DNA of 64,000 nt from Clostridium ihumii AP5 (GCF_000612845.1 NZ_CCAT010000046.1:81477-145476); one strand, 5' to 3'. Positions 44,882-55,616 are shown, counted from the stretch's first letter. The notes: generated by a model from the letters alone, not told the origin. Numbers and translations are program-made.

Positions 44882-47560
44882 TTAATATTTTTTATACCCC
44901 ATAACTCTCATTGCATTTAGTATAGCTATTATTGAAACTCCTACGTCTGCAAATACAGCTTCCCACATTGTTGCAACTCCCATTCCTGCTAGGACTAAGA
45001 ATAATATTTTTATTCCTAATGCAAACACTATATTCTGAATAACTATTTTTCTTGTTCTTCTTGATATATTAATAGCTGTAGCTATTTTAGATGGTTCATC
45101 TGTCATTATAACAACATCAGCTGCTTCTATAGCCGCATCTGAACCAAGTCCACCCATTGCTATTCCTATATCTGCTCTTGCAAGAACTGGCGCATCATTT
45201 ATTCCATCACCAACAAATGCAACTTTTTTATTTTTCTCTTTTTTGCTATCTATTTCTTCTAGTTTTTCTACTTTGTTTTGAGGTAATAATTCATAATAAA
45301 CTTTATCTAAATTTAATTCTTTTGCTACTTTTAATGCTACTTTTTCATTATCTCCAGTTAGCATCACAGTGTTTCTAACACCATTTTTCTTAAGTTTTGA
45401 TATTGCTTCTTTTGCATCATCTTTAACTGTATCTTCAATAACTATTGAACCTACACAAATTTTATCAATAGCAACATATACAACAGTTCCAACAGAATCT
45501 GTTTCCTTAAAATCTATATTGCTTTTAACCATCATTTTATGATTTCCAGCTATAACTTCACGACCTTCAACGTGTGCTATAATTCCGTGTCCTGCAATAT
45601 CCTCATGTTTTTCTATTTTAGAATTATCTACATTTTTTCCATAAGCATTAACTATTGATAATGCTATTGGGTGATTAGAAAAACTTTCAGCATATGCTGC
45701 ATATTTTAATAAATCTTCTTTATCATATCCACTAAAAGTATTTACTTCTGTTACACTAAACTTGCCTTTTGTAAGTGTTCCAGTTTTATCAAATACAACA
45801 GTATCTATATCTTTTAATATTTCTAAGTAGTTACTACCTTTAATTAATATACCATTCTTAGATGCTGCACCAATTCCACCAAAGAATCCTAATGGAATTG
45901 ATATGACTAATGCACAAGGACAAGATATAACTAAGAATGTTAATGCTCTATAAAGCCAATCACTGAATACCTCACCTTGAACTACAAGTGGTGGTATTAT
46001 TGCTAATGCTAATGCTGATATTACAACTATTGGTGTATAATACTTAGCAAATTTAGTTATAAAGTTTTCAGCTTTAGCTTTTCTATTACTTGCATTTTGA
46101 ACTAAATCAAGTATCTTTGATACAGTAGATTCTCCAAAATCTTTAGTTACTTTAACTGTTATAACACCACTTTGATTTATAAATCCACTTAAAACTTCAT
46201 CACCATTTTCTATACTCCTTGGCATTGACTCTCCTGTTAATGCTGAAGTGTCAACCATTGTATGTCCATCTATTACCACTCCATCAAGTGGAACTTTTTC
46301 ACCTGGTTTAACTACAATAAATTCATTTATTGAAACTTCTTCTGGTGATACAACAACTATTTCATTTCCTCTTTTTAAATTTGCAAAATCAGGTCTTATA
46401 TCCATTAAACTTGAAATTGATTTTCTTGAATTATTTACTGCAACATGTTGAAATAACTCTCCTACTTGATAAAAAAGCATTACTCCTACTGCCTCTGGAT
46501 ATTCCTTAATTCCAAATGCACCTATTGTAGCAATTGTCATTAAGAAATTTTCATCAAAAACCTGTCCTCTTAAAATATTTTTTACTGCTCTTAAAACAAT
46601 TTCTCCACCAATTATTAAATATGCAGCTAAGAATATTACAAATTCTATTGTATTATCAAAGTTTCCTATAAGTCCTACTGCAAATATTACTCCTGCTATT
46701 ATTATTTTATTTATTTCTTTTCTATTTTCTTTATATATTGAAGTTTTCCCTTTGCTTTTCACTTCTTCTTTTTTCTCTTTAACTTCACTCTTTTCTATTA
46801 CTTTAACATCTGGTTCTAGCTTTTTAACTATAGCTTTTATTTCATCATTTATCTTAGATACATTTTTTTCATCATTATATTGATATATAAGAGTCTTATT
46901 CATAAAGTTTAATGTTGCTTCTTTTACCTCTACAATATTTTTAACCCTATTTTCTATTTTTGATGCACAATTTGCACAATCTAAGCCTTCTAATACTAAT
47001 TCAACTTTATTTTTCTTTATTTCTTTTATGCTTATACTGGACACTTCATCATGTGCTATTCCACATGAACATCCATCATGACTATGCTCATGACTTTCAT
47101 TATGGTCATGTCCACAACAGCAAGCTTCACTATCATGATCATGTTTTTCACCACATCCACAGCCTTCATGAGAATGATAATGTTCTTCTCCACATCCACA
47201 TTCTTCATTATTATGGCTATGATGTTCTCCATTACACCCACAACTCTCATGGTGATGTTCTATATTCTTATTCTTTACAAAAGAAGCATTTATTATATTT
47301 TTTCCTTGATTATTTGTATTAGAAATTCTCTTTGTTTTTGATTCTACTACCTTTACATCTGGTTCTATTTTTTTTACAACATTTTTTATATTAACTAATG
47401 TTTCATTATATAAATCATCATTTTCTAACTCAAAAACAATATTTTTATTCATGAAATTAACTGAAATATCTTTTATATTATCTAACTTCTTAAGTTTATT
47501 TTCTATTTTTGAAGCGCAATTTGCACAATGCAAGTTTTCGAGATTTAACTTTTTCATCAT
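44882..47560 (-). CDS. Heavy-metal-exporting P1B-type ATPase (Zn/Cd/Pb type) with His/Cys-rich linker
   Basis: 892 aa from the chosen start. Two HMA domains (HCANCAS near residue 12 and DCANCAS near 195) flank a linker (about 102-171) of five Cys-x-Cys-Gly and His-rich units. The core has the ion-pathway motif SCPCAL, actuator LTGESMP, phosphorylation site DKTGTLT and GDGINDAP. CPC and HMA content fit Zn2+/Cd2+/Pb2+ export (CadA/ZntA). The longest ORF starts at 47602, but GGAGGTGG stands 7 bases before ATGATG at 47560, which I use. An ArsR/SmtB-type operator overlaps its promoter. Confidence 0.93.
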   Translation of the reverse strand: MMKKLNLENLHCANCASKIENKLKKLDNIKDISVNFMNKNIVFELENDDLYNETLVNIKNVVKKIEPDVKVVESKTKRISNTNNQGKNIINASFVKNKNIEHHHESCGCNGEHHSHNNEECGCGEEHYHSHEGCGCGEKHDHDSEACCCGHDHNESHEHSHDGCSCGIAHDEVSSISIKEIKKNKVELVLEGLDCANCASKIENRVKNIVEVKEATLNFMNKTLIYQYNDEKNVSKINDEIKAIVKKLEPDVKVIEKSEVKEKKEEVKSKGKTSIYKENRKEINKIIIAGVIFAVGLIGNFDNTIEFVIFLAAYLIIGGEIVLRAVKNILRGQVFDENFLMTIATIGAFGIKEYPEAVGVMLFYQVGELFQHVAVNNSRKSISSLMDIRPDFANLKRGNEIVVVSPEEVSINEFIVVKPGEKVPLDGVVIDGHTMVDTSALTGESMPRSIENGDEVLSGFINQSGVITVKVTKDFGESTVSKILDLVQNASNRKAKAENFITKFAKYYTPIVVISALALAIIPPLVVQGEVFSDWLYRALTFLVISCPCALVISIPLGFFGGIGAASKNGILIKGSNYLEILKDIDTVVFDKTGTLTKGKFSVTEVNTFSGYDKEDLLKYAAYAESFSNHPIALSIVNAYGKNVDNSKIEKHEDIAGHGIIAHVEGREVIAGNHKMMVKSNIDFKETDSVGTVVYVAIDKICVGSIVIEDTVKDDAKEAISKLKKNGVRNTVMLTGDNEKVALKVAKELNLDKVYYELLPQNKVEKLEEIDSKKEKNKKVAFVGDGINDAPVLARADIGIAMGGLGSDAAIEAADVVIMTDEPSKIATAINISRRTRKIVIQNIVFALGIKILFLVLAGMGVATMWEAVFADVGVSIIAILNAMRVMGYKKY

Positions 47561-47578
47561 ATTTACCCACCTCCATAA

Positions 47579-47643
47579 TTGAACATATGAACGATTGTTC
47601 AATTGTTAATATTATAATACTCCTTTACCCTTAAATATGTCAA
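47579..47643 (-). promoter_or_regulatory. Promoter and ArsR/SmtB-like operator of the heavy-metal ATPase gene
   Basis: Minus strand: -35 TTGACA (47638-47643), 18-base spacer, -10 TATTAT (47614-47619). Just downstream, nested palindromes: TTGAACA / TGTTCAA arms (47579-47585 and 47596-47602) and inside them TGAAC-GATT-GTTCA (47588-47601). TGAAC..GTTCA repeats are the pattern bound by ArsR/SmtB metal-sensing repressors (SmtB, CadC, CzrA). No such repressor gene is in the window. Confidence 0.75.
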
Positions 47644-47713
47644 TGAATTTTTGTTAAAATATTTAAATTTATTTTGCTTATATTGTTCTTTTAATATTCT
47701 TTAAACCATATTA

Positions 47714-47760
47714 AAAAGCAAGGCAAAACTAGACTATATTTCTAGTTTTGCCTTGCTTTT
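47714..47760 (-). terminator. Terminator after the PfkB kinase gene
   Basis: Perfect 19-bp stem AAAAGCAAGGCAAAACTAG (47714-47732) with its complement (47742-47760), T-rich on the minus side. Confidence 0.9.
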
Positions 47761-47773
47761 CTTATGTATAAAT

Positions 47774-48715
47774 TTAATTCCATTGTAATTCTTCTATTGT
47801 TTTTTGTACTAATTCTATACTCATATTAGGATTTATAGTTTCTTCATGTCTTATAGTTATAATAGACATAGCTATTGCTGTTTTAACTATATCATCCATA
47901 GAAAGATTATGCATATATCCATACGCTATTCCTGAAACAAATGAATCTCCCGCACCTGTAACATTTTTCACTTTAACTTGTTCACTTTTTACAAGACCAC
48001 AACATTCATTGTTGCAATAATAAACGCCATCAGCATCTAAACTTATAAATACATTTTTTACGCCTTTTTGAAGTAGGCATTTTCCTGCCATTTTAGCATC
48101 TTCCATATTTTTTATTTTAAATCCACATAAAGCTTCCGCTTCATATCTATTTGGTTTTATAGTATGAAAATATGGTATTAAGTGTTTTATTCTTTCAGCC
48201 TTTGCTGAAGATATAGGATCTAATATAAAATTAGTTTCCCCTTCAAATTTTTTTAATATGTATTCTAATAATTTTGGATTATCTGAATCAACAATTGTAT
48301 ATTCAGAATTTCTAATTATGTCTGCTTTAGAATTAATAAATTCCTCATCTAATTTATTGGCACTCTCCATGTCTACTACCGCTGACATCATCTCGCCATC
48401 TTCATTTAAAATTGCCATGTATGTTGGTGTACTGCTGTTTTCTAGAACTAGTGAATTCTCCATACAGTATCCTATTTGTTTAGAATGATCTAATATATCT
48501 TTACCATTTTTGTCGTCGCCTACAACAGATATAAATTGAGTATTAACATCTACTCTTGCTAAATTCTCTGCTATATTTCTACAAACACCACCGAAAGATA
48601 CTTTTATGTTACCTGGTATTGAATCTGACGGTTTATATTTATTACCGCAAAATCCTAAAATATCTATTATTGATATTCCAAGTACCAATACGTATGAATT
48701 GTTATCCTTATCCAT
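47774..48715 (-). CDS. PfkB-family carbohydrate kinase, pseudouridine-kinase-like
   Basis: 313 aa ribokinase fold. N-terminal signature FGGVCRNIAENLARV is typical of the PsuK/YeiC branch; the C-terminal PfkB signature with catalytic Asp is VTGAGDSFVSGIAYGY. A phosphorylation of pseudouridine or a similar nucleoside/sugar is likely. The usual partner, pseudouridine-5'-phosphate glycosidase (psuG), is not next to it. Start ATG follows CAGGAGGAAGAGA. Monocistronic. Confidence 0.87.
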   Translation of the reverse strand: MDKDNNSYVLVLGISIIDILGFCGNKYKPSDSIPGNIKVSFGGVCRNIAENLARVDVNTQFISVVGDDKNGKDILDHSKQIGYCMENSLVLENSSTPTYMAILNEDGEMMSAVVDMESANKLDEEFINSKADIIRNSEYTIVDSDNPKLLEYILKKFEGETNFILDPISSAKAERIKHLIPYFHTIKPNRYEAEALCGFKIKNMEDAKMAGKCLLQKGVKNVFISLDADGVYYCNNECCGLVKSEQVKVKNVTGAGDSFVSGIAYGYMHNLSMDDIVKTAIAMSIITIRHEETINPNMSIELVQKTIEELQWN

Positions 48716-48858
48716 TCTCTTCCTCCTGTAAATACCTTAAAATACTATTTGTATAGATAGACAAGCTCTTGTTTAAATTTATACATAAACCTAAAATTCT
48801 TCTAACTTATAAGATGAATTATTGAATTAAAAGTAGCTTTGAGCATGTCTCACTATTT

Positions 48859-48906
48859 CGGGTGTCCAAGTTTTTGAATGAATAGTTTAAGCCAACTTGG
48901 AACCCT
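48859..48906. repeat. Short hairpin made of MITE-like termini
   Basis: GGGTGTCCAAGTT (48860-48872) and AACTTGGAACCC (48894-48905) face each other across 21 bases. Both arms resemble the terminus of the dispersed repeat (GGGTTCCAAGTT), so this may be a remnant with the inside deleted. In the rest of the 544-base gap (48716-49259) I see only the terminator at its end. Confidence 0.5.
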
Positions 48907-49196
48907 CTAAATCCCGATTTGATTATAAAATTGTTTTATAATGTTTAAATAAACCATCTATAAAAAAATAAAGCATAAATTAGGTCATACATACTAATTT
49001 AATGCTAATTAAATTTAAAATTGTCACATATTCAATAATAACTTAATATTCAACAATAATCAATTATTTTTGACATTTTCGTGACATTTGGAAAAAATTT
49101 TTATAATTTTTTATAGTTTATTGGAATTTAAATCTTATTCTACTATTTAAAATCAAATAAATTGAATGATTCTATACTTATAATTCCACCAAGTAA

Positions 49197-49240
49197 ATAT
49201 AGGATTATGAATTTATTTTTATAAACTCATAACCCTATAA
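49197..49240 (-). terminator. Terminator of the glp operon
   Basis: ATAGGATTATGAATTTAT (49199-49216) pairs with ATAAACTCATAACCCTAT (49221-49238) with a few wobbles; located just past the stop of the DUF1667 gene. Confidence 0.7.
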
Positions 49241-49259
49241 AATTTCAAATTAACTTAGA

Positions 49260-49607
49260 CTACATATTTCTTGTAGCTATTAAATCTATTCCTGTGTTTA
49301 ACACATTTTTAATTATTATATCTCCAACTTTAACTGGTGATTTAACTTCAATTTCATTTAAAAGCTCCATACATTTAAAGTTTAGTTCCTTAGGAATTGC
49401 TCCATTTGTTTTTACTGGAAGTCTTCTATGAATTCCACCATCTATTTTTACAGTTGATGTTATTACTCTAGTTGGCGCTGTTAATTCCTTTACTCCATAT
49501 TCTGCTCCCCTTGGACATGCATTTCCTGTAACTTTATAATCATTATCTACATCTATCTCTAAGTGACATCCCTTTGGACATACTATACAAATTAACTCTT
49601 TAATCAT
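49260..49607 (-). CDS. DUF1667 protein of the anaerobic glycerol-3-phosphate dehydrogenase system
   Basis: 115 aa. An N-terminal Cys motif CIVCPKGCHLEI plus a third Cys in GNACPRGAEYG gives a zinc- or iron-sulfur-binding site. DUF1667 proteins are the usual third member of glpA-glpB-like operons in Firmicutes and may carry electrons from the dehydrogenase. A longer ORF runs to 49628 with TTG, but GGGGAGG is placed for the ATG at 49607, 4 bases after the preceding stop. Last gene of the glp operon. Confidence 0.85.
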   Translation of the reverse strand: MIKELICIVCPKGCHLEIDVDNDYKVTGNACPRGAEYGVKELTAPTRVITSTVKIDGGIHRRLPVKTNGAIPKELNFKCMELLNEIEVKSPVKVGDIIIKNVLNTGIDLIATRNM

Positions 49608-49611
49608 TTTA

Positions 49612-50871
49612 TTATGCCTCCCCTTCAACAGAAATTGTTATCTCATTTACATCTATTCCCTCAAGTTTAACTTTAGGTAACATTATTTTTTCCATTTCTG
49701 CTGGTGCCATATGTGGTCTCTTAAAGCTTAATAACTCTTTATCTCCTGCTTTAACCTTTATAAAAACATCATGTCTTACTGCATTAGTTCTCATAAATAC
49801 ATTTATTCCTTTATCTATATTTTCAAGTCTAATCTTTTGTGGAACTGTGTAAGTTATTCCATTTCCATTCTTTAAATATATATAGTTTTCATTGTTTTCA
49901 ACTTCATTTTTTATATATTTAGCTGCATTTAAACCTGCTTTTTTACTTTCTTCTGTTACAAAATCAACTAAATCATGAACATGAACTACATTACCACAAG
50001 CAAAAACTCCATCTATACTTGTTTCCATTAACTCATTAACTAATGGTCCATTAGTTCTTTTATCAATTTCTATTCCAGCCTTCTTAGATAATTCATTTTC
50101 TGGAATTAACCCTACTGAAAGAAGTAATGTATCACAATCAAATTCCTTTTCAGTTCCTTTTATAGGCATTCTATTTTCATCAACTTTAGATATAACTATC
50201 TTTTCGAGTCTTCCATCACCTTTTACATCTGTTACTGTATGTGAAAGATATAGTGGAATATCATAGTCATTTAAGCATTGAACTATATTTCTATTTAATC
50301 CATTTGAGTAAGGCATAAGTTCTACAACTGCATGAACTTTAGCACCTTCTAAAGTCATTCTTCTTGCCATTATAAGACCAATGTCTCCAGAACCTAATAT
50401 AACTACATTTTTACCCACCATGTAGCCTTCCATATTTACATATCTTTGCGCTGCCCCTGCTGTGAATATTCCAGCTGGTCTATCTCCTGGAATTGCTATT
50501 GCACCTCTAGTTCTTTCTCTACATCCCATAGAAAGCACTATTGCTTTAGCACTTATAATCATATATCCTTCCTCAGAGTTTATTGCATGGATTTCTTTAT
50601 TGTCTGTAATTTCTAAAACCATTGTATCTAGCTTAACATTAACCTTTGTATCTTTAAGCATCTCTATAAATCTCTCAGCATATTCTGGGCCTGTTAACTC
50701 TTCTTTAAAAGTATGAAGTCCAAATCCATTGTGTATACATTGCTCTAATATACCACCAAGTTCTTTATCTCTCTCTATTATTAATATATTTTCTATTCCA
50801 TTATTATAAGCTTCTAGTGCTGCTGCAAGTCCTGCTGGGCCTCCACCTATTACAACTAAATCATAATTCAT
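49612..50871 (-). CDS. FAD/NAD(P)-dependent oxidoreductase, GlpB-like partner of GlpA
   Basis: 419 aa. FAD-binding GGGPAGLAAALEAY at the N-terminus, an NAD-binding GSGDIGLIMARRM in the middle, and GVFACGNVVHVHD near the C-terminal part, as in pyridine-nucleotide disulfide oxidoreductases without the redox Cys pair. It should pass electrons from glycerol-3-phosphate oxidation to NAD or another carrier. Start ATG has GGAGGAG. It follows glpA after 101 bases that contain a hairpin, and precedes DUF1667. Confidence 0.87.
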   Translation of the reverse strand: MNYDLVVIGGGPAGLAAALEAYNNGIENILIIERDKELGGILEQCIHNGFGLHTFKEELTGPEYAERFIEMLKDTKVNVKLDTMVLEITDNKEIHAINSEEGYMIISAKAIVLSMGCRERTRGAIAIPGDRPAGIFTAGAAQRYVNMEGYMVGKNVVILGSGDIGLIMARRMTLEGAKVHAVVELMPYSNGLNRNIVQCLNDYDIPLYLSHTVTDVKGDGRLEKIVISKVDENRMPIKGTEKEFDCDTLLLSVGLIPENELSKKAGIEIDKRTNGPLVNELMETSIDGVFACGNVVHVHDLVDFVTEESKKAGLNAAKYIKNEVENNENYIYLKNGNGITYTVPQKIRLENIDKGINVFMRTNAVRHDVFIKVKAGDKELLSFKRPHMAPAEMEKIMLPKVKLEGIDVNEITISVEGEA

Positions 50872-50901
50872 TCTCTACTCCTCCTACGTTTTATAGGTCT
50901 T

Positions 50902-50935
50902 AAAATCAAAATTAAATATAATAAATTTTGATTTT
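50902..50935 (-). other. Intercistronic hairpin in the glp operon
   Basis: AAAATCAAAATT (50902-50913) and AATTTTGATTTT (50924-50935) form a perfect 12-bp stem in the 101-base gap between glpA and the GlpB-like gene. There is no T run beyond it, so it looks like a processing or mRNA-stability element, not a full terminator. Confidence 0.5.
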
Positions 50936-50972
50936 GTCTCCTACATCTAATTACAAGTTCTAAGCTCAAAAT

Positions 50973-52412
50973 TTATTTTATTTTTGTTTCTTGTGTTAAG
51001 ATATATGAATTATTTTTATCAAGTACTATTTCTTTTAAGTCCTTATTCAATTCCCTTGATAATATTTCTTGAACTCTTGGTCCACAGAACCCACCTTGAC
51101 ATCTTCCCATTCCTGGTCTACATCTTTTCTTAACACCATCCACAGTTGTTGCTCCCGCAGGTCTTCTTATGCTATCTATAATTTCACCTTCAGTTATATT
51201 TTCACATCTGCATATTATTCTGCCGTATGCTGGATTTTCTTTTATTAACTTAGCTTTTTCTTCTGTTGTAAGTTCCATGAATATAACTTGCTTTCTTTCA
51301 CCATTGAAATCTACTTTTTTATTTAATTCACATCCACAATTTTTTAATATATCTATAGCTTCTAATGCTATAGCTGGTGCTGAAGACAATCCTGGTGACT
51401 TCATACCTGCTAAATCAATAAATCCTTTTGCATCTTTAGCTTCTTCAATTATAAAATCTGGTCTTGTAGATTGAGCTCTTAATCCAGCGAAGTTTCGTAT
51501 ACTATCTCTAAATGATATTCCTTCAACAGATAAAACACCTTTTTCTCTTACAAAATCTAGTGCTTCTTTTGTTGTTCCAACTTCTTCTCTATCTTGTATA
51601 TCTTCAGCATCTGGTCCTACTAATAAGTTTCCATGAACTGTTGGAGTAACTAATACTCCTTTTCCTAATTTATTTGGACACTGGAATATAGTTTTAGAAA
51701 CAAGATTTCCTTCACTTTTATCCATTACATAATATTGTCCCCTTCTTGGGAAAATATCATAATCAGCACTTCCAACCATATTGTGTATTTTATCTGCATA
51801 AACACCTGCTGCATTTACTATATACTTTGTTTCTATAAACTCATCTTCATTATTTACATGAATCTTATATGACCCATCACATTTTTCTATTGATGTAACT
51901 TTTGAGTTTAACTGTAGCTCTACACCATTTGTTATAGCATTTTCTATTAAAGCTATAGTATATTCCCATGGTCCTACAATTCCTCCAGTTGGTGCATATA
52001 ATGCTCCCTTTAAATTTTTATTTAAATTTGGCTCAAGTTCTAAAACTTCTTCTCTATTTAAAACTTTTAACCCTTTTACATTATTTCTTTTACCGTTTTC
52101 ACATAAATCATTTAAAGTTACTAATTCTTCATCTGAAAATGCAACTACTAATGAACCATTTCTTTTAAAAGGAATGTCTAACTCTTTGCATAAATCCTCA
52201 AACATTTCATTTCCTTTTACATTTACTTTTGCCATTAATGTTCCATTACAAGGGTCATATCCAGCATGAACTATAGCACTATTAGCCTTAGTTGTTCCGT
52301 TTGCTACATCATTTTCTTTATCTAACACCTTTACTTTTAAATCATACCTTGAAAGTTCTCTTGCTACTGACGCACCTATTATTCCTGCTCCTATTACAAC
52401 TACATCATACAT
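50973..52412 (-). CDS. glpA: Anaerobic glycerol-3-phosphate dehydrogenase, subunit A type
   Basis: 479 aa. DAO-type FAD domain (VVVIGAGIIGASVARELSRY at the start; IRNFAGLRAQSTRP) oxidises glycerol-3-phosphate to dihydroxyacetone phosphate. A C-terminal BFD-like [2Fe-2S] domain has Cys residues in CRCENITEGEI and CRPGMGRCQGGFC. ORF extends to 52451, but GGGAGG upstream and the family N-terminus favour the ATG at 52412, 17 bases after glpK. Part of the glpK-glpA-glpB-like-DUF1667 operon. Confidence 0.9.
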   Translation of the reverse strand: MYDVVVIGAGIIGASVARELSRYDLKVKVLDKENDVANGTTKANSAIVHAGYDPCNGTLMAKVNVKGNEMFEDLCKELDIPFKRNGSLVVAFSDEELVTLNDLCENGKRNNVKGLKVLNREEVLELEPNLNKNLKGALYAPTGGIVGPWEYTIALIENAITNGVELQLNSKVTSIEKCDGSYKIHVNNEDEFIETKYIVNAAGVYADKIHNMVGSADYDIFPRRGQYYVMDKSEGNLVSKTIFQCPNKLGKGVLVTPTVHGNLLVGPDAEDIQDREEVGTTKEALDFVREKGVLSVEGISFRDSIRNFAGLRAQSTRPDFIIEEAKDAKGFIDLAGMKSPGLSSAPAIALEAIDILKNCGCELNKKVDFNGERKQVIFMELTTEEKAKLIKENPAYGRIICRCENITEGEIIDSIRRPAGATTVDGVKKRCRPGMGRCQGGFCGPRVQEILSRELNKDLKEIVLDKNNSYILTQETKIK

Positions 52413-52429
52413 AATTATTATTTTCCTCC

Positions 52430-53953
<1,524 letters not shown>

Positions 53954-53997
53954 TTATATATATATTTCTAAACTCTATTTACTTTATTAATTAATAA

Positions 53998-54056
53998 TAA
54001 AAGCTACAAAAACAACACACCTCCTAATTTAAGGTGTTTTGTTTTTGTAGCTTTTC
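53998..54056 (-). terminator. Leader terminator of glpK, probable GlpP target
   Basis: A very long stem: AAAAGCTACAAAAACAACACACCTCC (53999-54024) with AAGGTGTTTTGTTTTTGTAGCTTTT (54031-54055), some mismatches near the loop. It lies between glpP and glpK, about 65 bases ahead of the glpK start. GlpP with glycerol-3-phosphate is known in Bacillus to let RNA polymerase pass such leader terminators. Confidence 0.8.
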
Positions 54057-54099
54057 TCTCAATCTCTTAACTACATAAAATATTTAATTTATATAAACC

Positions 54100-54666
54100 T
54101 TATTCAAGCCATATCTCTTTTTTAGTAGATGACACTGCAGTTGCACCCGCTTGAAGTGCTAATATTATATCTTCCTTATCTTCTATAAGCCCTCCAGCAA
54201 TAATAGGAAGTGTAGCCTCATCAACTATCTTTTTAATTATTTTCGGCATTACTCCTGGTAATATTTCAATTGCATCAGCATATCCAGAGTTCATATATCT
54301 TTTACTAGCTTCTAATGATAATGAATCTAGTATAAAACATCTTTGAACCGTTATAAATCCAACTTCCTTAGCCTTCTTTATTATATTGGCTTTAGTACTT
54401 ATAACTCCATCTGCTAATGTATTAACTTTTAAAAAGTTGACTGCTACATCTCTGTTAGCTAAACCATCAATTAAATCTATGTGAACTATTGCTATTTTAT
54501 CACTATCTTTAATTTGTTTAACAATATTTTCTATGTTGCATATATCTCCAAATAATACAAAAACTACTTTTACATCAGATTTTAATGCAAAATCTAATCC
54601 ATCTACATCCTTTATAGCTGCCACTGTTGGAAATTCAAATAATGCATCATAAAATTCGTTCTTCAT
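54100..54666 (-). CDS. glpP: Glycerol-3-phosphate-responsive antiterminator
   Basis: 188 aa, the usual size. TIM-barrel-like GlpP family: FPTVAAIKD, VHIDLIDGLANRD, DGVISTKANIIKKAKEVGF, DAIEILPGVMPKIIKK and LPIIAGGLIEDKEDI. It senses glycerol-3-phosphate and binds leader RNA to prevent termination. It is encoded directly upstream of the leader terminator and glpK, so it should switch on the glycerol operon when the substrate is present. Confidence 0.93.
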   Translation of the reverse strand: MKNEFYDALFEFPTVAAIKDVDGLDFALKSDVKVVFVLFGDICNIENIVKQIKDSDKIAIVHIDLIDGLANRDVAVNFLKVNTLADGVISTKANIIKKAKEVGFITVQRCFILDSLSLEASKRYMNSGYADAIEILPGVMPKIIKKIVDEATLPIIAGGLIEDKEDIILALQAGATAVSSTKKEIWLE

Positions 54667-54771
54667 ATAACCAACCTTTTCAAAATTATTTATTAATATA
54701 CTCTATTATAATATAAAGTGAAAAAAAAATATATAGTGTTGAAAAATCTATTTTTTAACATACTTTTCAAA

Positions 54772-55032
54772 CTAATGTTTTGCATACTCTTCAGCTATTT
54801 TTTTAAACCTATCTTTAGAAAGCACGCTAATAACAACACCCTTCACCTCATAACTTGATGTAGCATCATCATGTCTTAAATTATTTAGTATACTCATTAC
54901 ATCATTAATTATTATATCTACATCAGATTCTGTTAACATCCCCTCTGAATCATCTGATGCATTTTCAATGCTTATTTTTATTTTATCTTCATTAAACTCT
55001 TCCAATCTTCCATCTTTCTTTATTAATTTCAT
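54772..55032 (-). CDS. Free-standing ATP-cone domain protein
   Basis: 86 aa consisting almost wholly of an ATP-cone: MKLIKKDGRLEEFNEDKIK, then SYEVKGVVISVLSK. ATP-cones bind ATP/dATP and regulate ribonucleotide reductases and NrdR, normally as N-terminal domains. Here no catalytic or DNA-binding domain is attached and no nrd gene is adjacent. GGAGC sits 8 bases before the ATG at 55032; the GTG at 55038 is too close to it. Confidence 0.82.
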   Translation of the reverse strand: MKLIKKDGRLEEFNEDKIKISIENASDDSEGMLTESDVDIIINDVMSILNNLRHDDATSSYEVKGVVISVLSKDRFKKIAEEYAKH

Positions 55033-55236
55033 TTTCACAGCTCCTTTACTTCTTCCTAATCATAATCAATAATTTTTTATATAGTGTTTTAAGGACTTAT
55101 CACGTAAAACATAAATAACTTAATTTTAAATTGTATATACATAATTAGTTTTATAAATATATTTTGCCAATATTCATAAATAATACTTATAAATTCATAA
55201 AAATAAGCTTAAATATTCAAAAATCTAAAGTGAATA

Positions 55237-55412
55237 TATAGTAATACAAATTGAAACTTTAAGTTATTCATGTTTCAATTGAAAATTCTAATTAATTTAA
55301 TTGAAAATGGAAAATTTAAATTGGTTCTAAATGTAAAAATAGAAATAAACTATAAACTTAATAATATCATTTGATAAAGATGTTATTTAAAATTTGAACT
55401 TGGAACCCTATA
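55237..55412. repeat. MITE-like dispersed repeat, copy D (inverted, internally deleted)
   Basis: Opposite orientation to copies A-C. It keeps both termini (right end on this strand: complement of TATAGGGTTCCAAGTT, 55397-55412; left end TATAGTAATACAAATTGAAAC) but lacks about 170-180 internal bases. The flanking stretches 55033-55236 and 55413-55616 show nothing else recognisable. Confidence 0.72.
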
Positions 55413-55616
55413 ACCTAAAACAAACCTATATATAATATTTCTTGTATATGTTTGATTTTAAAATAATAAAATTTTATTTTTTATAACAATACATTTATAA
55501 TAGTGTAAAATATATTATTTTTGTTAATATTTAATATAAAGATAAATTTATTTTATTTTTATAATGAAATAACATATATACTTATTAAAAATTTATACAA
55601 ACAAAGAGGTTTTTTT

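Noticed and set aside
46960..47322. Plus-strand ORFs rich in His, Leu and Met opposite the metal ATPase gene
   Set aside because: They are antisense frames of the His/Cys-rich linker, with no ribosome binding site; their composition comes from the repeat units on the other strand.
50902..50935. Operon-ending terminator between glpA and the GlpB-like gene
   Set aside because: The stem is good but no T run follows and the genes belong together functionally; treated as an intercistronic hairpin.
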